From NCBI GenBank assembly GCA_004298045.1, contig SCRM01000017.1:62001-126000 (forward strand): 64,000 nucleotides of DNA. Direction: 5' to 3'. Position numbers and translations under genes: made by a program. The notes under the pieces are model-generated. The model ran no database searches, was not told where the DNA came from, and saw only the letters and a program-made list of their open reading frames with translations. Source of the DNA: Rhodanobacter sp. (GTDB lineage: Bacteria > Pseudomonadota > Gammaproteobacteria > Xanthomonadales > Rhodanobacteraceae). Shown here piece by piece: positions 57,232 to 64,000 of the stretch. How positions within the stretch are numbered: position 1 is the stretch's first letter; every line of letters begins with the position of its first letter.

Positions 57232-59898
57232 TCACATCGCCTGCTTGTCCTTCAATGCCGAGCACAGCTCGATCGATTCGCCGGTCTGCGCGAGGCCGCG
57301 GGAGATGCCGGCAGCATCGTTCTCATGGGCCTTGAAGAAGGTTTGCATGCGCTCGGCTTCCGCGGTGGAGCAACCGCCGCCGGCGGCGAGCATGGGCAGG
57401 TAGCCGCCGGCAAAACTGCCGGTGCGCTTGAGGATTTGCGGGTAATGCCCGGTGAACCACGTCCACATCGCGTTCCGCTGGGCCAAGGTGTTGCGGCCGC
57501 TGCGCAGGAGCATCGCCATCTCGCCGACCTTGACCGACTTGCCCAGTGCGAAATCGCGCACCTGTTCCACCAGTGCCGGGGCTTCGGCATGCGCGAGGCC
57601 ACCGAGGATGCCGTTGCGCAGCGCCGGGTCGCTGGTGCCCGGCAGCGCCGCGATCAGCGCATCCACTGCGGGCTTGCCCTGCGTTTGCACCGCCACGCCC
57701 AGCGCATCGCCCAGCAAATCGGGGTTGGCAGCGGCGAGATCGAGTTTGCCGTCGGCGCTGTGCTTCAGTGCCGCCTCGCCCTGTTTGAGCAGAGCCGTGC
57801 GCACCTGTGGCAGCTTGTAGTCGAACGCCAGCGTACCGGCGAGTGTGCTGCGCAGCAGGGCGGCATCCTCCGACTCACCGGCGCGGCGCACGTAGCCCAG
57901 CGCTTCCAGCCTGGGAAGATAGGCCGCCTTGACCCATGCCGCCACCTTGGCGCGCTGCGCATCGGTGCGCGCGGCGTGGTGGTAGATCCAGCCCACCTGG
58001 CCCAGCGGCGCCACTGCCACCTGGCGCACCTTGGAGGCGGTCAGCGGCTTGAGCGCGGCCAGCGCCCGCCCGGCATCGAGATCGCCATGCTGGAAGCTCG
58101 CATGGATCGCATCCGCATACGCCAGTTGCTCAGTGTCGCTGAGCTTGGGCACCTCGCGGACCAGCGCGGTGAGCTCGCTCTGGTCGAGGCTGAAGCGGTA
58201 GTAGCCGGCGGCGTTGGCGTTGGGCATCACCCAGGTGGCCTTGCTGGCGCCGGGCAGCGCCATGCTGCCGGTGGCCGCGCTCAGCATGTCGCAGGCCACC
58301 TTGCTGCCATCTGTGGTGCCGTAGCGCACGCACACCGGCACGCCCCACACGCGCGTCGTGTCGCCGCGGCTGCCCAGCGGCAGGTAGCGGCTTTGCGCCA
58401 GATCGAGCACCGCCTTGCCGTCCTTGTACGTGAGCCTGGTCTGCACGTAGGGCACGCCGGTCTGATTCAGGAAGCTGTCGAACGCGTGCTTGAACGGTTC
58501 CCCTTTGCCGGCGGCGGTGGCGATCGCGTTCACCAGGTCATCCGCAGTGGCATTGCCGAACTTGTGTGCCTGGATGTACGCGCGCATTCCTTTCTGGAAG
58601 GTCTTGTCACCCACGTAGTTCTCGAACATGCCGATGACGGCGGCGCCCTTCTGGTAGGTGATGCCGTCGAACGCAGTCTCGATGTCGCCGTTGCCGGTGA
58701 TCGGCTGGCGGATCGCGCGCGCGCTGACCAGGCTGTCGTTCGCCATCGCGCCCTGCGCACCGCGCACGCGGTCGAGATCGGCGCGGTATTCCGGGTGCAC
58801 CTCCATCGTGACCTTCTGCTGCATCCAGGTGGCGAACGCCTCGTTGAGCCAGATGTCGTTCCACCACGCGAGGGTCACCGTGTCGCCGGTCCACTGGTGC
58901 GCCAGCTCATGCGCGGTGACGTTGAACGAGCCACGCACGTTGCGCGCCGGGGAATCCTTGTCGAGCAACAGCAGCCAGTCGCGGAAGGTGACCAGGCCGG
59001 CGTTCTCCATCGCGCCGGCAGAGAAATCCGGTGCGGCCAGCAGATCCAGCTTGCCGAACGGGTAACCGAAGCCGTAGTAGTTCTCCAGCGCATGGATGAT
59101 GCTCGGCGTTTCGCCCAGCACGTGCGCCATGCGCGGCGCCTCGCCGGCGGCGGCAATGCCGCGCAGCGGCAGCGGCTTGGTGCGGTAGGCATCGGGCGCG
59201 ATGTCCGGCGCTTCCCGCACGCTCCACGGACCGACCGCAAAGGCCACCAAATAGGTCGGCAGCGGCAGCGTCGGCGCAAAGGTCACCGTCTTCCAGCCTT
59301 TGTCGGCGGGCTTTTCGCTGACCTGCGCGGTGTTGGCGAACGCGCGGTCCTTCGCCGGCAGCGTGATCGAGATGTCGAACGGCGTCTTGAAGCCAGGCTC
59401 GTCGAAACCCGGGAACGCGTAGCGCGCGCTGATCGGCTCCATCTGCGTCATCGCGTACGGCTGGCCTTGCGCGCTGACCTTGTACAAGCCCTGCAACTGC
59501 GCATTGAGCGGCGCGCTGTAGTCGAACGCGAGCGCGATCTCGCCGGGCTGCACGGTGCGGCCGAAATCCACCCGCACCACGCCGGTTTGCGCATCGGCAT
59601 CCACGTACCTGGCCGCGCTGGTCTTGCCGGCGGCGTCGGTCAACGCCACCTTCGCCACCTTGAGCGCCTTGCCGTCGAGCCACACGTGGTCGGAAGCCTG
59701 GGTGAGTTTCACCCGGATCACCGTGGTGCCGGTGAAATCCGCCTGCGCCGGATCGACCCGAAACGCCAATTGATAGGACTGCGGCACCGCCCAGCCGGGT
59801 AGCCGGCCCTGCGGTGCGGACTCGGCCTGGACCGAGAGCGCAAGGCCACACCCGGCGGCCAGCGCCGTGATGAGCAAGGGGCGAAGTGAACGACGCAT
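57232..59898 (-). CDS. Exported M1 family aminopeptidase (PepN-type)
   Basis: 888 residues with a signal peptide (LLITALAAGCGLALSVQAES, cleavage near 26). Exopeptidase motif GAMENAG near 290, zinc site HELAHQW at 330-336 with the third ligand Glu near 353 (NEAFATWMQQ), the Tyr-containing ITYQKGAAVI region near 415, and an ERAP1-like C-terminal domain. Cuts N-terminal residues from peptides; the signal peptide places it in the periplasm or outside. Start ATG 59898. It is divergent from oxyR. A 2-Cys or metal-related role is not indicated. Confidence 0.92.
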   Translation of the reverse strand: MRRSLRPLLITALAAGCGLALSVQAESAPQGRLPGWAVPQSYQLAFRVDPAQADFTGTTVIRVKLTQASDHVWLDGKALKVAKVALTDAAGKTSAARYVDADAQTGVVRVDFGRTVQPGEIALAFDYSAPLNAQLQGLYKVSAQGQPYAMTQMEPISARYAFPGFDEPGFKTPFDISITLPAKDRAFANTAQVSEKPADKGWKTVTFAPTLPLPTYLVAFAVGPWSVREAPDIAPDAYRTKPLPLRGIAAAGEAPRMAHVLGETPSIIHALENYYGFGYPFGKLDLLAAPDFSAGAMENAGLVTFRDWLLLLDKDSPARNVRGSFNVTAHELAHQWTGDTVTLAWWNDIWLNEAFATWMQQKVTMEVHPEYRADLDRVRGAQGAMANDSLVSARAIRQPITGNGDIETAFDGITYQKGAAVIGMFENYVGDKTFQKGMRAYIQAHKFGNATADDLVNAIATAAGKGEPFKHAFDSFLNQTGVPYVQTRLTYKDGKAVLDLAQSRYLPLGSRGDTTRVWGVPVCVRYGTTDGSKVACDMLSAATGSMALPGASKATWVMPNANAAGYYRFSLDQSELTALVREVPKLSDTEQLAYADAIHASFQHGDLDAGRALAALKPLTASKVRQVAVAPLGQVGWIYHHAARTDAQRAKVAAWVKAAYLPRLEALGYVRRAGESEDAALLRSTLAGTLAFDYKLPQVRTALLKQGEAALKHSADGKLDLAAANPDLLGDALGVAVQTQGKPAVDALIAALPGTSDPALRNGILGGLAHAEAPALVEQVRDFALGKSVKVGEMAMLLRSGRNTLAQRNAMWTWFTGHYPQILKRTGSFAGGYLPMLAAGGGCSTAEAERMQTFFKAHENDAAGISRGLAQTGESIELCSALKDKQAM

Positions 59899-59987
59899 GG
59901 CGGCTCCCGACACAAAAGGACAAACCTCGACGCTAGGCCGAAGCCGGCCGACACCCCAGTGCCACAAGGCATGCCCGCCGGGGCGGC

Positions 59988-59993
59988 TATGAT
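59988..59993 (+). promoter_or_regulatory. Possible -10 element of oxyR
   Basis: TATGAT, 33 bp before the oxyR ATG in the divergent pepN-oxyR gap. No convincing -35 is present at 17 bp upstream. The gap also holds a GCCGGCCG palindrome-like tract at 59943-59950. Confidence 0.35.
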
Positions 59994-60025
59994 CGAATGC
60001 ACCATCGGCCGGACGCCTTGCCTGC

Positions 60026-60997
60026 ATGAACCTGCGTGACCTGCACTATCTCGTGGCGCTGGCCGAGCTACGCCATTTCGGGCGCGCCGCCGAGGCGTGC
60101 TTTGTCAGCCAGCCGACGCTTTCCACCCAGATCAAGAAACTCGAGGAGGAACTGGGCGTGACGCTGGTCGAACGCACGCCGCGCAAGGTGTTGCTGACCG
60201 AAGTGGGACGTGAAATCGTGGCCCGCGCGCGCGACGTGCTGAACGAGGTGGAGCAGATCAAGGGCGTGGCGCGACGCACGCTCGACCCGGAATCCGGCAC
60301 CGTGCGGCTGGGCATTTTCCCCACCCTGGGGCCGTATCTCTTGCCGCATGCAGTGCCGTTGATCCGCACGCGTTTCCCGCGGCTGGAGCTGCTGCTGGTG
60401 GAGGAAAAGACCGAGGAAGTGCTGCACCGCCTGCGCGAGGGCCGGCTGGACGCGGTGATCGTCGCGCTGCCGGTGCATGACGACACCCTGCACGCGGAGT
60501 TCCTGTTCGAGGAGCCGTTCGTGCTGGCCGCGCCGCGCTCGCATCCGCTCGCACGCAAGGCGGCGCTGCATCTCGCCGATCTCGGCAACCAGAGCCTGCT
60601 GCTGCTCGAAGACGGCCACTGCCTGCGCGACCAGGCGCTGGAGGTCTGCCACCTCGCCGGCGCCGGCGAGCGCACCGGCTTCCGCGCCACCAGCCTCGAA
60701 ACCCTGCGCCAGATGGTGGCCGCCGAAGTCGGCATCACCCTGCTGCCCACGCTCGCGGTGAAACCGCCGGTAGCGCAGGCACCGAACATGCGCCTGGTGC
60801 CGTTCCTCAGCAAGCATCCGCCGAGCCGGCGCATCGCCATGCTGTGGCGCAAAAGCTCGGCGATGCACGACTTCCTCGTGCAACTGGCCGGCGTGGTACG
60901 CGGTTTGCCGAAGGCACTGTTCGACCCGGGCGACGTGATCGCCGCGCAGCCTGCGTTGCCGCCGCCAGCCAAGGCCGCGCGTAAGCCACGCATCTGA
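60026..60997 (+). CDS. oxyR: Hydrogen peroxide-responsive LysR regulator OxyR
   Basis: 323 residues, LysR fold. N-terminal HTH MNLRDLHYLVALAELRHFGRA with VSQPTLSTQIKKLEEELG; effector domain from about 90. Cys199 and Cys208 lie in EDGHCLRDQALEVC at exactly the E. coli OxyR numbering, so the redox switch is intact. OxyR activates peroxide defence genes. No katG/ahpC neighbour; msrA, an oxidative repair gene, converges 33 bp downstream, so the pair may be functionally linked. Confidence 0.95.
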   Translation: MNLRDLHYLVALAELRHFGRAAEACFVSQPTLSTQIKKLEEELGVTLVERTPRKVLLTEVGREIVARARDVLNEVEQIKGVARRTLDPESGTVRLGIFPTLGPYLLPHAVPLIRTRFPRLELLLVEEKTEEVLHRLREGRLDAVIVALPVHDDTLHAEFLFEEPFVLAAPRSHPLARKAALHLADLGNQSLLLLEDGHCLRDQALEVCHLAGAGERTGFRATSLETLRQMVAAEVGITLLPTLAVKPPVAQAPNMRLVPFLSKHPPSRRIAMLWRKSSAMHDFLVQLAGVVRGLPKALFDPGDVIAAQPALPPPAKAARKPRI

Positions 60998-61030
60998 TCC
61001 CGGCCGACGCCAGCGGCGGGTACCGGGGTT

Positions 61031-61690
61031 TTACGGAGCTGCCGCCAGCACGCCCGCCGGGCAGGACACGCCGGTCGAACCCAGCCCGCAGTAACCGTGC
61101 GGGGTTTTCGCCAAGTACTGCTGGTGCGCGTCCTCGGCGTAATAGAACGGCCCGGCCAGCGCCACCTCAGTGGTGATCGCGCCAAACCCGGCATGCGCCA
61201 GCGCGGCCTGGTAGCGCTGCGCCGAAGCCTCGGCCGCCGCCAGCTGGACGGCATCGGCCGCGTAGATCGCCGAACGGTACTGGGTGCCGACGTCGTTGCC
61301 CTGGCGCATGCCCTGGGTCGGGTCGTGGCCTTCCCAGAAAATCGTGAGCAACGTGTCGAACGCGACGCGCGCCGGGTCGAACACCACCAGCACGGTTTCC
61401 GCATGCCCGGTCATGCCGGTGCACACCTCGTGGTAGCTCGGGTTGCGGGTGTAGCCGCCGGCAAAACCCACCGCCGTCGTCAGCACGCCGGGCACGCTCC
61501 AGAACTTGCGCTCCGCGCCCCAGTAGCAGCCCATCGCAAACCATGCACGCGCCGCACCGGGATGGTCGTCCGCCAACAGCGAGCCGCCCAACACCGCATG
61601 TCGGTCACCGGGCAAGCGCACCTCGTCGTGCCCCGGCAACGCGTCTTCACGCCGCGGCATGCGTTGCTTCCACCCGCCAATGCCCAACAT
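61031..61690 (-). CDS. msrA: Peptide methionine sulfoxide reductase MsrA
   Basis: 219 residues. N-terminal extension ([20 protein letters not shown]), then the active-site motif [13 protein letters not shown] with the catalytic Cys (Tyr replaces the usual Phe), [19 protein letters not shown] and [25 protein letters not shown] with the two resolving-type C-terminal cysteines. Reduces Met-S-sulfoxide in proteins. Starts at ATG 61690, 10 bp after the stop of apt. Convergent with oxyR. Confidence 0.95.
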   Translation of the reverse strand: MLGIGGWKQRMPRREDALPGHDEVRLPGDRHAVLGGSLLADDHPGAARAWFAMGCYWGAERKFWSVPGVLTTAVGFAGGYTRNPSYHEVCTGMTGHAETVLVVFDPARVAFDTLLTIFWEGHDPTQGMRQGNDVGTQYRSAIYAADAVQLAAAEASAQRYQAALAHAGFGAITTEVALAGPFYYAEDAHQQYLAKTPHGYCGLGSTGVSCPAGVLAAAP

Positions 61691-61700
61691 GGTTCGCCTC

Positions 61701-62219
61701 CTAATAACGAATGAGCGCGTGCAGCGGCGGGTTGCCGGCCCAGCGTGCGCGCCCGCGCAGCGCTTCCAGCTCGACGACCACGCAGGCGCCGACCAGTTCG
61801 CCGTGCACGCGTTCGACCAGTGTCCTGGCCGCTGCCAGCGTACCGCCAGTGGCCAGCACATCGTCCACCAGCAACACGCGTTCGCGCGGGTGCAGCGCGT
61901 CGCGGCCCACTTCCAGATGATCCTGCCCGTATTCCAGCTGGTAGGCCACGCGCTCCACCGGCGGCGGCAGCTTGCCCGGCTTGCGCAGCGGCACGAAGCC
62001 GGCACCGAGCGCCTGCGCCAGCGCGGCGCCAAAAATGAAACCGCGCGCCTCGATGCCGCATACGGCCTGCACGCGCGCATCGCGCCACGGCGCCGCCAGT
62101 GCGGCCACGCACTGCGCAAACGCGTGCGCATCAGCCAGCAGCGGATTGATGTCGCGAAACAGCACCCCATCGCGCGGAAAATCCGGCACCGCGCGTATCA
62201 AGCCCGCAAAACCGCTCAT
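61701..62219 (-). CDS. apt: Adenine phosphoribosyltransferase
   Basis: 172 residues. Type I PRTase: [15 protein letters not shown] near the start, [28 protein letters not shown] and the PRPP loop [17 protein letters not shown] near 122. Salvages adenine to AMP. ATG 62219. Directly followed by msrA in the same orientation, with 10 bp between, so probably one transcript. Confidence 0.95.
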   Translation of the reverse strand: MSGFAGLIRAVPDFPRDGVLFRDINPLLADAHAFAQCVAALAAPWRDARVQAVCGIEARGFIFGAALAQALGAGFVPLRKPGKLPPPVERVAYQLEYGQDHLEVGRDALHPRERVLLVDDVLATGGTLAAARTLVERVHGELVGACVVVELEALRGRARWAGNPPLHALIRY

Positions 62220-62232
62220 GCCCGCTCCCGTT

Positions 62233-63120
62233 TCACGCCGCTGCCCGCCGCGGCCGCAGGGTACCCAGCAAAATGCCGAACAGCGCCAGCGTGAGGCCGA
62301 CCCAATCGCTGGCGCTGGTGCGCCGCGCAAACAGCAGCACATCCAGCACGAACGCCAGCGCGGGCTGCAACAGCAGCAGCAAGCCCACCAGCGATGCCGG
62401 CAGCCGCGGCATCGCGCCCACCATCAGCAGCCACGCCAGCACCTGGCCAAAAAAGCCGAGCGCGAGCAGCACGCTCCAGTTGCGCAGGCTGTCCAGCACA
62501 AACGCATTGCCTTCGGCCCAGCCAATGGCGCCCAGCAGCAGGGCGCTTTCCAGGCTCATCAGACCCAGAAACTGTGCTGGCGACAGCTGCGTATGCCCGG
62601 ACAACGCGTGGCGGAAACTCAACAAGTACACCGCGTAGGCAACGCAGCTGCCGAGCCCCAGCCACACACCGGCGCGATACGCCGCACTGAACAGCGACCA
62701 CTCCGCACCCACCAGCAGCCACAGGCCGACGATGGCCAACAGCATGCCGGGAACAAACCAGCGGCCGAGCCGTTCGCGGTAGTACGCCAGGCCCACCAGC
62801 GCGAGCAGGAAAACCTGGAAATTCGTCAGCAGCGTCGCCACACCCGGCCCCACCACGAGAATGCTGCGATGCCATTGGAACAGGTCGCAGGCAAACCCGA
62901 TGGCCGGCAGCGTCGCCCATGCAAAGTCGCGCCAGCGCAGCGCACGCCACTGGCCGCGCCACGCCACCCACGCGAGCAGCATCGCGCCGCCAAACGCCAT
63001 GCGATAAAACGCCGAGACCGTGGCCGGCACGGTGGTATAGGCGACAAAGATGCCGGTGGTGGACAGCAGCGCCGCGCCCAGCGTCATCCGCCACACCGGG
63101 TGATCGGTGGCCGCAGTCAC
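62233..63120 (-). CDS. EamA family (DMT) transporter
   Basis: 295 residues, ten predicted helices in two EamA repeats (e.g. LGAALLSTTGIFVAYTTVPATVSAFYRMAFGGAMLL and LLALGFFGQVLAWLLMVG). Drug/metabolite transporters of this kind export amino acids, metabolites or drugs; the substrate is unknown. GTG 63120 keeps the short cytosolic lead before the first helix; ATG 63087 is the alternative. It precedes apt by 13 bp and may be in the same unit. Confidence 0.85.
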   Translation of the reverse strand: MTAATDHPVWRMTLGAALLSTTGIFVAYTTVPATVSAFYRMAFGGAMLLAWVAWRGQWRALRWRDFAWATLPAIGFACDLFQWHRSILVVGPGVATLLTNFQVFLLALVGLAYYRERLGRWFVPGMLLAIVGLWLLVGAEWSLFSAAYRAGVWLGLGSCVAYAVYLLSFRHALSGHTQLSPAQFLGLMSLESALLLGAIGWAEGNAFVLDSLRNWSVLLALGFFGQVLAWLLMVGAMPRLPASLVGLLLLLQPALAFVLDVLLFARRTSASDWVGLTLALFGILLGTLRPRRAAA

Positions 63121-63137
63121 GGTCGGGGAGAGGCCGC

Positions 63138-63416
63138 TCAGCAAGTCGCGGGGAGCGGATCGTCCGGCGCGTCGTCGGCATCCTGCATGGCCGCGCGTGC
63201 CTCGAACAACTGCGCCTCGACCTCGCGCACGATGTTTTCCGCCGTCGGCACCGCCGAATCGGGCACCATCACCGCAAGGTAATCCAGCGCCGGCAACTGG
63301 CCCACGCCGCCCATCAGGTACTCGCCGGCGATGAACGCCGGGATCTCGGCGTTCTCCAGCGCATCTTTCACCAGATGCGCATCCACCAGGTTTTCCGCGC
63401 GATAGACGGTCCGCAT
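63138..63416 (-). CDS. DUF2007 domain-containing protein
   Basis: 92 residues with the DUF2007 core MRTVYRAENLVDAHLVKDALENAEIPAFIAGEYLMGGVGQLPALDYLAVMVPD and an acidic tail. The family has a ferredoxin-like fold and is annotated only as a putative signal-transducing protein. It is 17 bp upstream of the EamA gene and probably co-transcribed. ATG 63416. Confidence 0.8.
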   Translation of the reverse strand: MRTVYRAENLVDAHLVKDALENAEIPAFIAGEYLMGGVGQLPALDYLAVMVPDSAVPTAENIVREVEAQLFEARAAMQDADDAPDDPLPATC

Positions 63417-63506
63417 GCCGCCACGCTAGCCGCCCGCCCGCGCGCTGACAAGCCTCCAGAACGGGGGAAATCGGCCGATAACCCCGATGGGACAGGTGGA
63501 CCGGCG

Positions 63507-64000
63507 GTGACCAGATTGGCACAGGGTTCCGACCAGCACGAAGAAGACCTCGAGTTTGTCGCCTTCATCCATCGCGTGCGCACGCTGGTGGTCGGTCTGG
63601 CCGCGCTGCCGATCGGCGCTGTGCTCTACCTCAACCACGCCAACGCGTGGCTGTGGCTGCTGCTGGCCATCAACGCCCTGCTCTGGCCGCACATCGCGTG
63701 GCGTCTCGCGCGCCGCAACACGCAGCCGGTCGACGCCGAAGAACGCAACCAGCTGTTCGACGCCGTGACCGCCGGTGCCTGGGTGGCGGCCATCCGCTTC
63801 GACCTCTTGCCTTCGGTATTGCTGGTATCGCTGATTACCATGAACCACGTCGGCTCCGGCGGCCTGCGCTGGGTGGCGCGCTCCGTGGCGCTGCAGGTCG
63901 CCAGCGCGGCCCTCCTGGGCATCTTCCTGCCGCCGGTATGGCCTCCGCATACCGAAACGCTGGTGGTGGTTGCCAGCCTGCCGCTGATCGCGATTTTCCC
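63507..64000 (+). CDS. MASE2 domain sensor protein, likely diguanylate cyclase, 3' end outside window
   Basis: 164 codons are present and open to the right edge. The sequence is hydrophobic with the MASE2 pattern: HRVRTLVVGLAALPIGAVLYL, WLWLLLAINALLWPHIAW and EERNQLFDAVTAGAWVAAIRFDLLPSVLL. MASE2 is usually followed by a GGDEF domain making cyclic di-GMP, sometimes by adenylate cyclase. That part is not visible. The GTG at 63507 follows a GGTGG-type weak site; a better start may exist. Confidence 0.75.
   Translation, partial: MTRLAQGSDQHEEDLEFVAFIHRVRTLVVGLAALPIGAVLYLNHANAWLWLLLAINALLWPHIAWRLARRNTQPVDAEERNQLFDAVTAGAWVAAIRFDLLPSVLLVSLITMNHVGSGGLRWVARSVALQVASAALLGIFLPPVWPPHTETLVVVASLPLIAIF

Noticed and set aside
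57061-59802. Plus-strand open frame of 913 codons across the pepN region
   Set aside because: Antisense shadow of the M1 aminopeptidase, caused by high GC; composition is not protein-like.

Overview
The window is chromosomal DNA of a high-GC gammaproteobacterium. The best fit is Xanthomonadales, probably Rhodanobacteraceae or Xanthomonadaceae; the genus cannot be told from the sequence alone. The main reason is the chain kdsD-kdsC-lptC-lptA-lptB-rpoN-hpf followed by hprK-rapZ-EIIA(Man)-ptsH-ptsI, which I associate with this order. A SapC-family protein, OxyR with both redox cysteines and paired tamA/tamB agree with it. Gene density is very high, many genes overlap by 4 bp, GTG and TTG starts are common, and I see no rRNA, tRNA, insertion sequence, prophage or CRISPR array.

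Layout. 1-6.7 kb: a symporter-type sensor kinase cut by the left edge, an alkyltransferase-like protein, a DUF47-Pit phosphate transport pair, a CNNM/CorC-type protein and TrmJ. 6.9-13.2 kb: SuhB; an hda-perM-DUF2066 operon; the divergent purM-purN-DUF3108 group. 13.2-25.1 kb: MurA and IbaG, then Kdo synthesis, the Lpt bridge, sigma-54, ribosome hibernation and a regulatory PTS (HPr kinase, RapZ, EIIA-Man, HPr, EI) with no sugar permease. 25.2-29.1 kb: a Fur-boxed hemP unit, and ribH-nusB-GNAT-thiL-pgpA joined by four consecutive ATGA overlaps. 29.2-38 kb: tldD, an inserted porin-cytochrome gene, a second tldD fragment, then yhdP and rng. 38-50.2 kb: a Dph6-like protein, a Mug-like glycosylase, tamA-tamB, an RNB ribonuclease, SapC, an HNH nuclease and dxs. 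50.3-64 kb: a tandem Usp, prmC, a 1349-residue membrane protein, a V4R-like protein, an M1 aminopeptidase, oxyR, msrA, apt, an EamA permease, a DUF2007 protein and a MASE2 sensor cut by the right edge.

Most genes serve the envelope (MurA, Kds, Lpt, TamAB, YhdP), nucleotide and cofactor synthesis (PurMN, Apt, RibH, ThiL, Dxs), and RNA or stress functions (Rng, RNB, TrmJ, NusB, OxyR, MsrA). The accessory signals are: (i) a monoheme cytochrome fused to an outer-membrane barrel, lying between intact tldD and a diverged tldD fragment; (ii) a family of palindromic repeats built on GGGATTCGGGAT and GGGATTGGGGAT arms in seven intergenic gaps, one of which supplies the C-terminus and stop codon of ibaG; (iii) a giant membrane protein that appears internally duplicated; (iv) an Fe-regulated hemP unit with an unrecognised partner. 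No gap between genes exceeds 300 bases except 32191-32585, which holds the cytochrome promoter and the tldD fragment.
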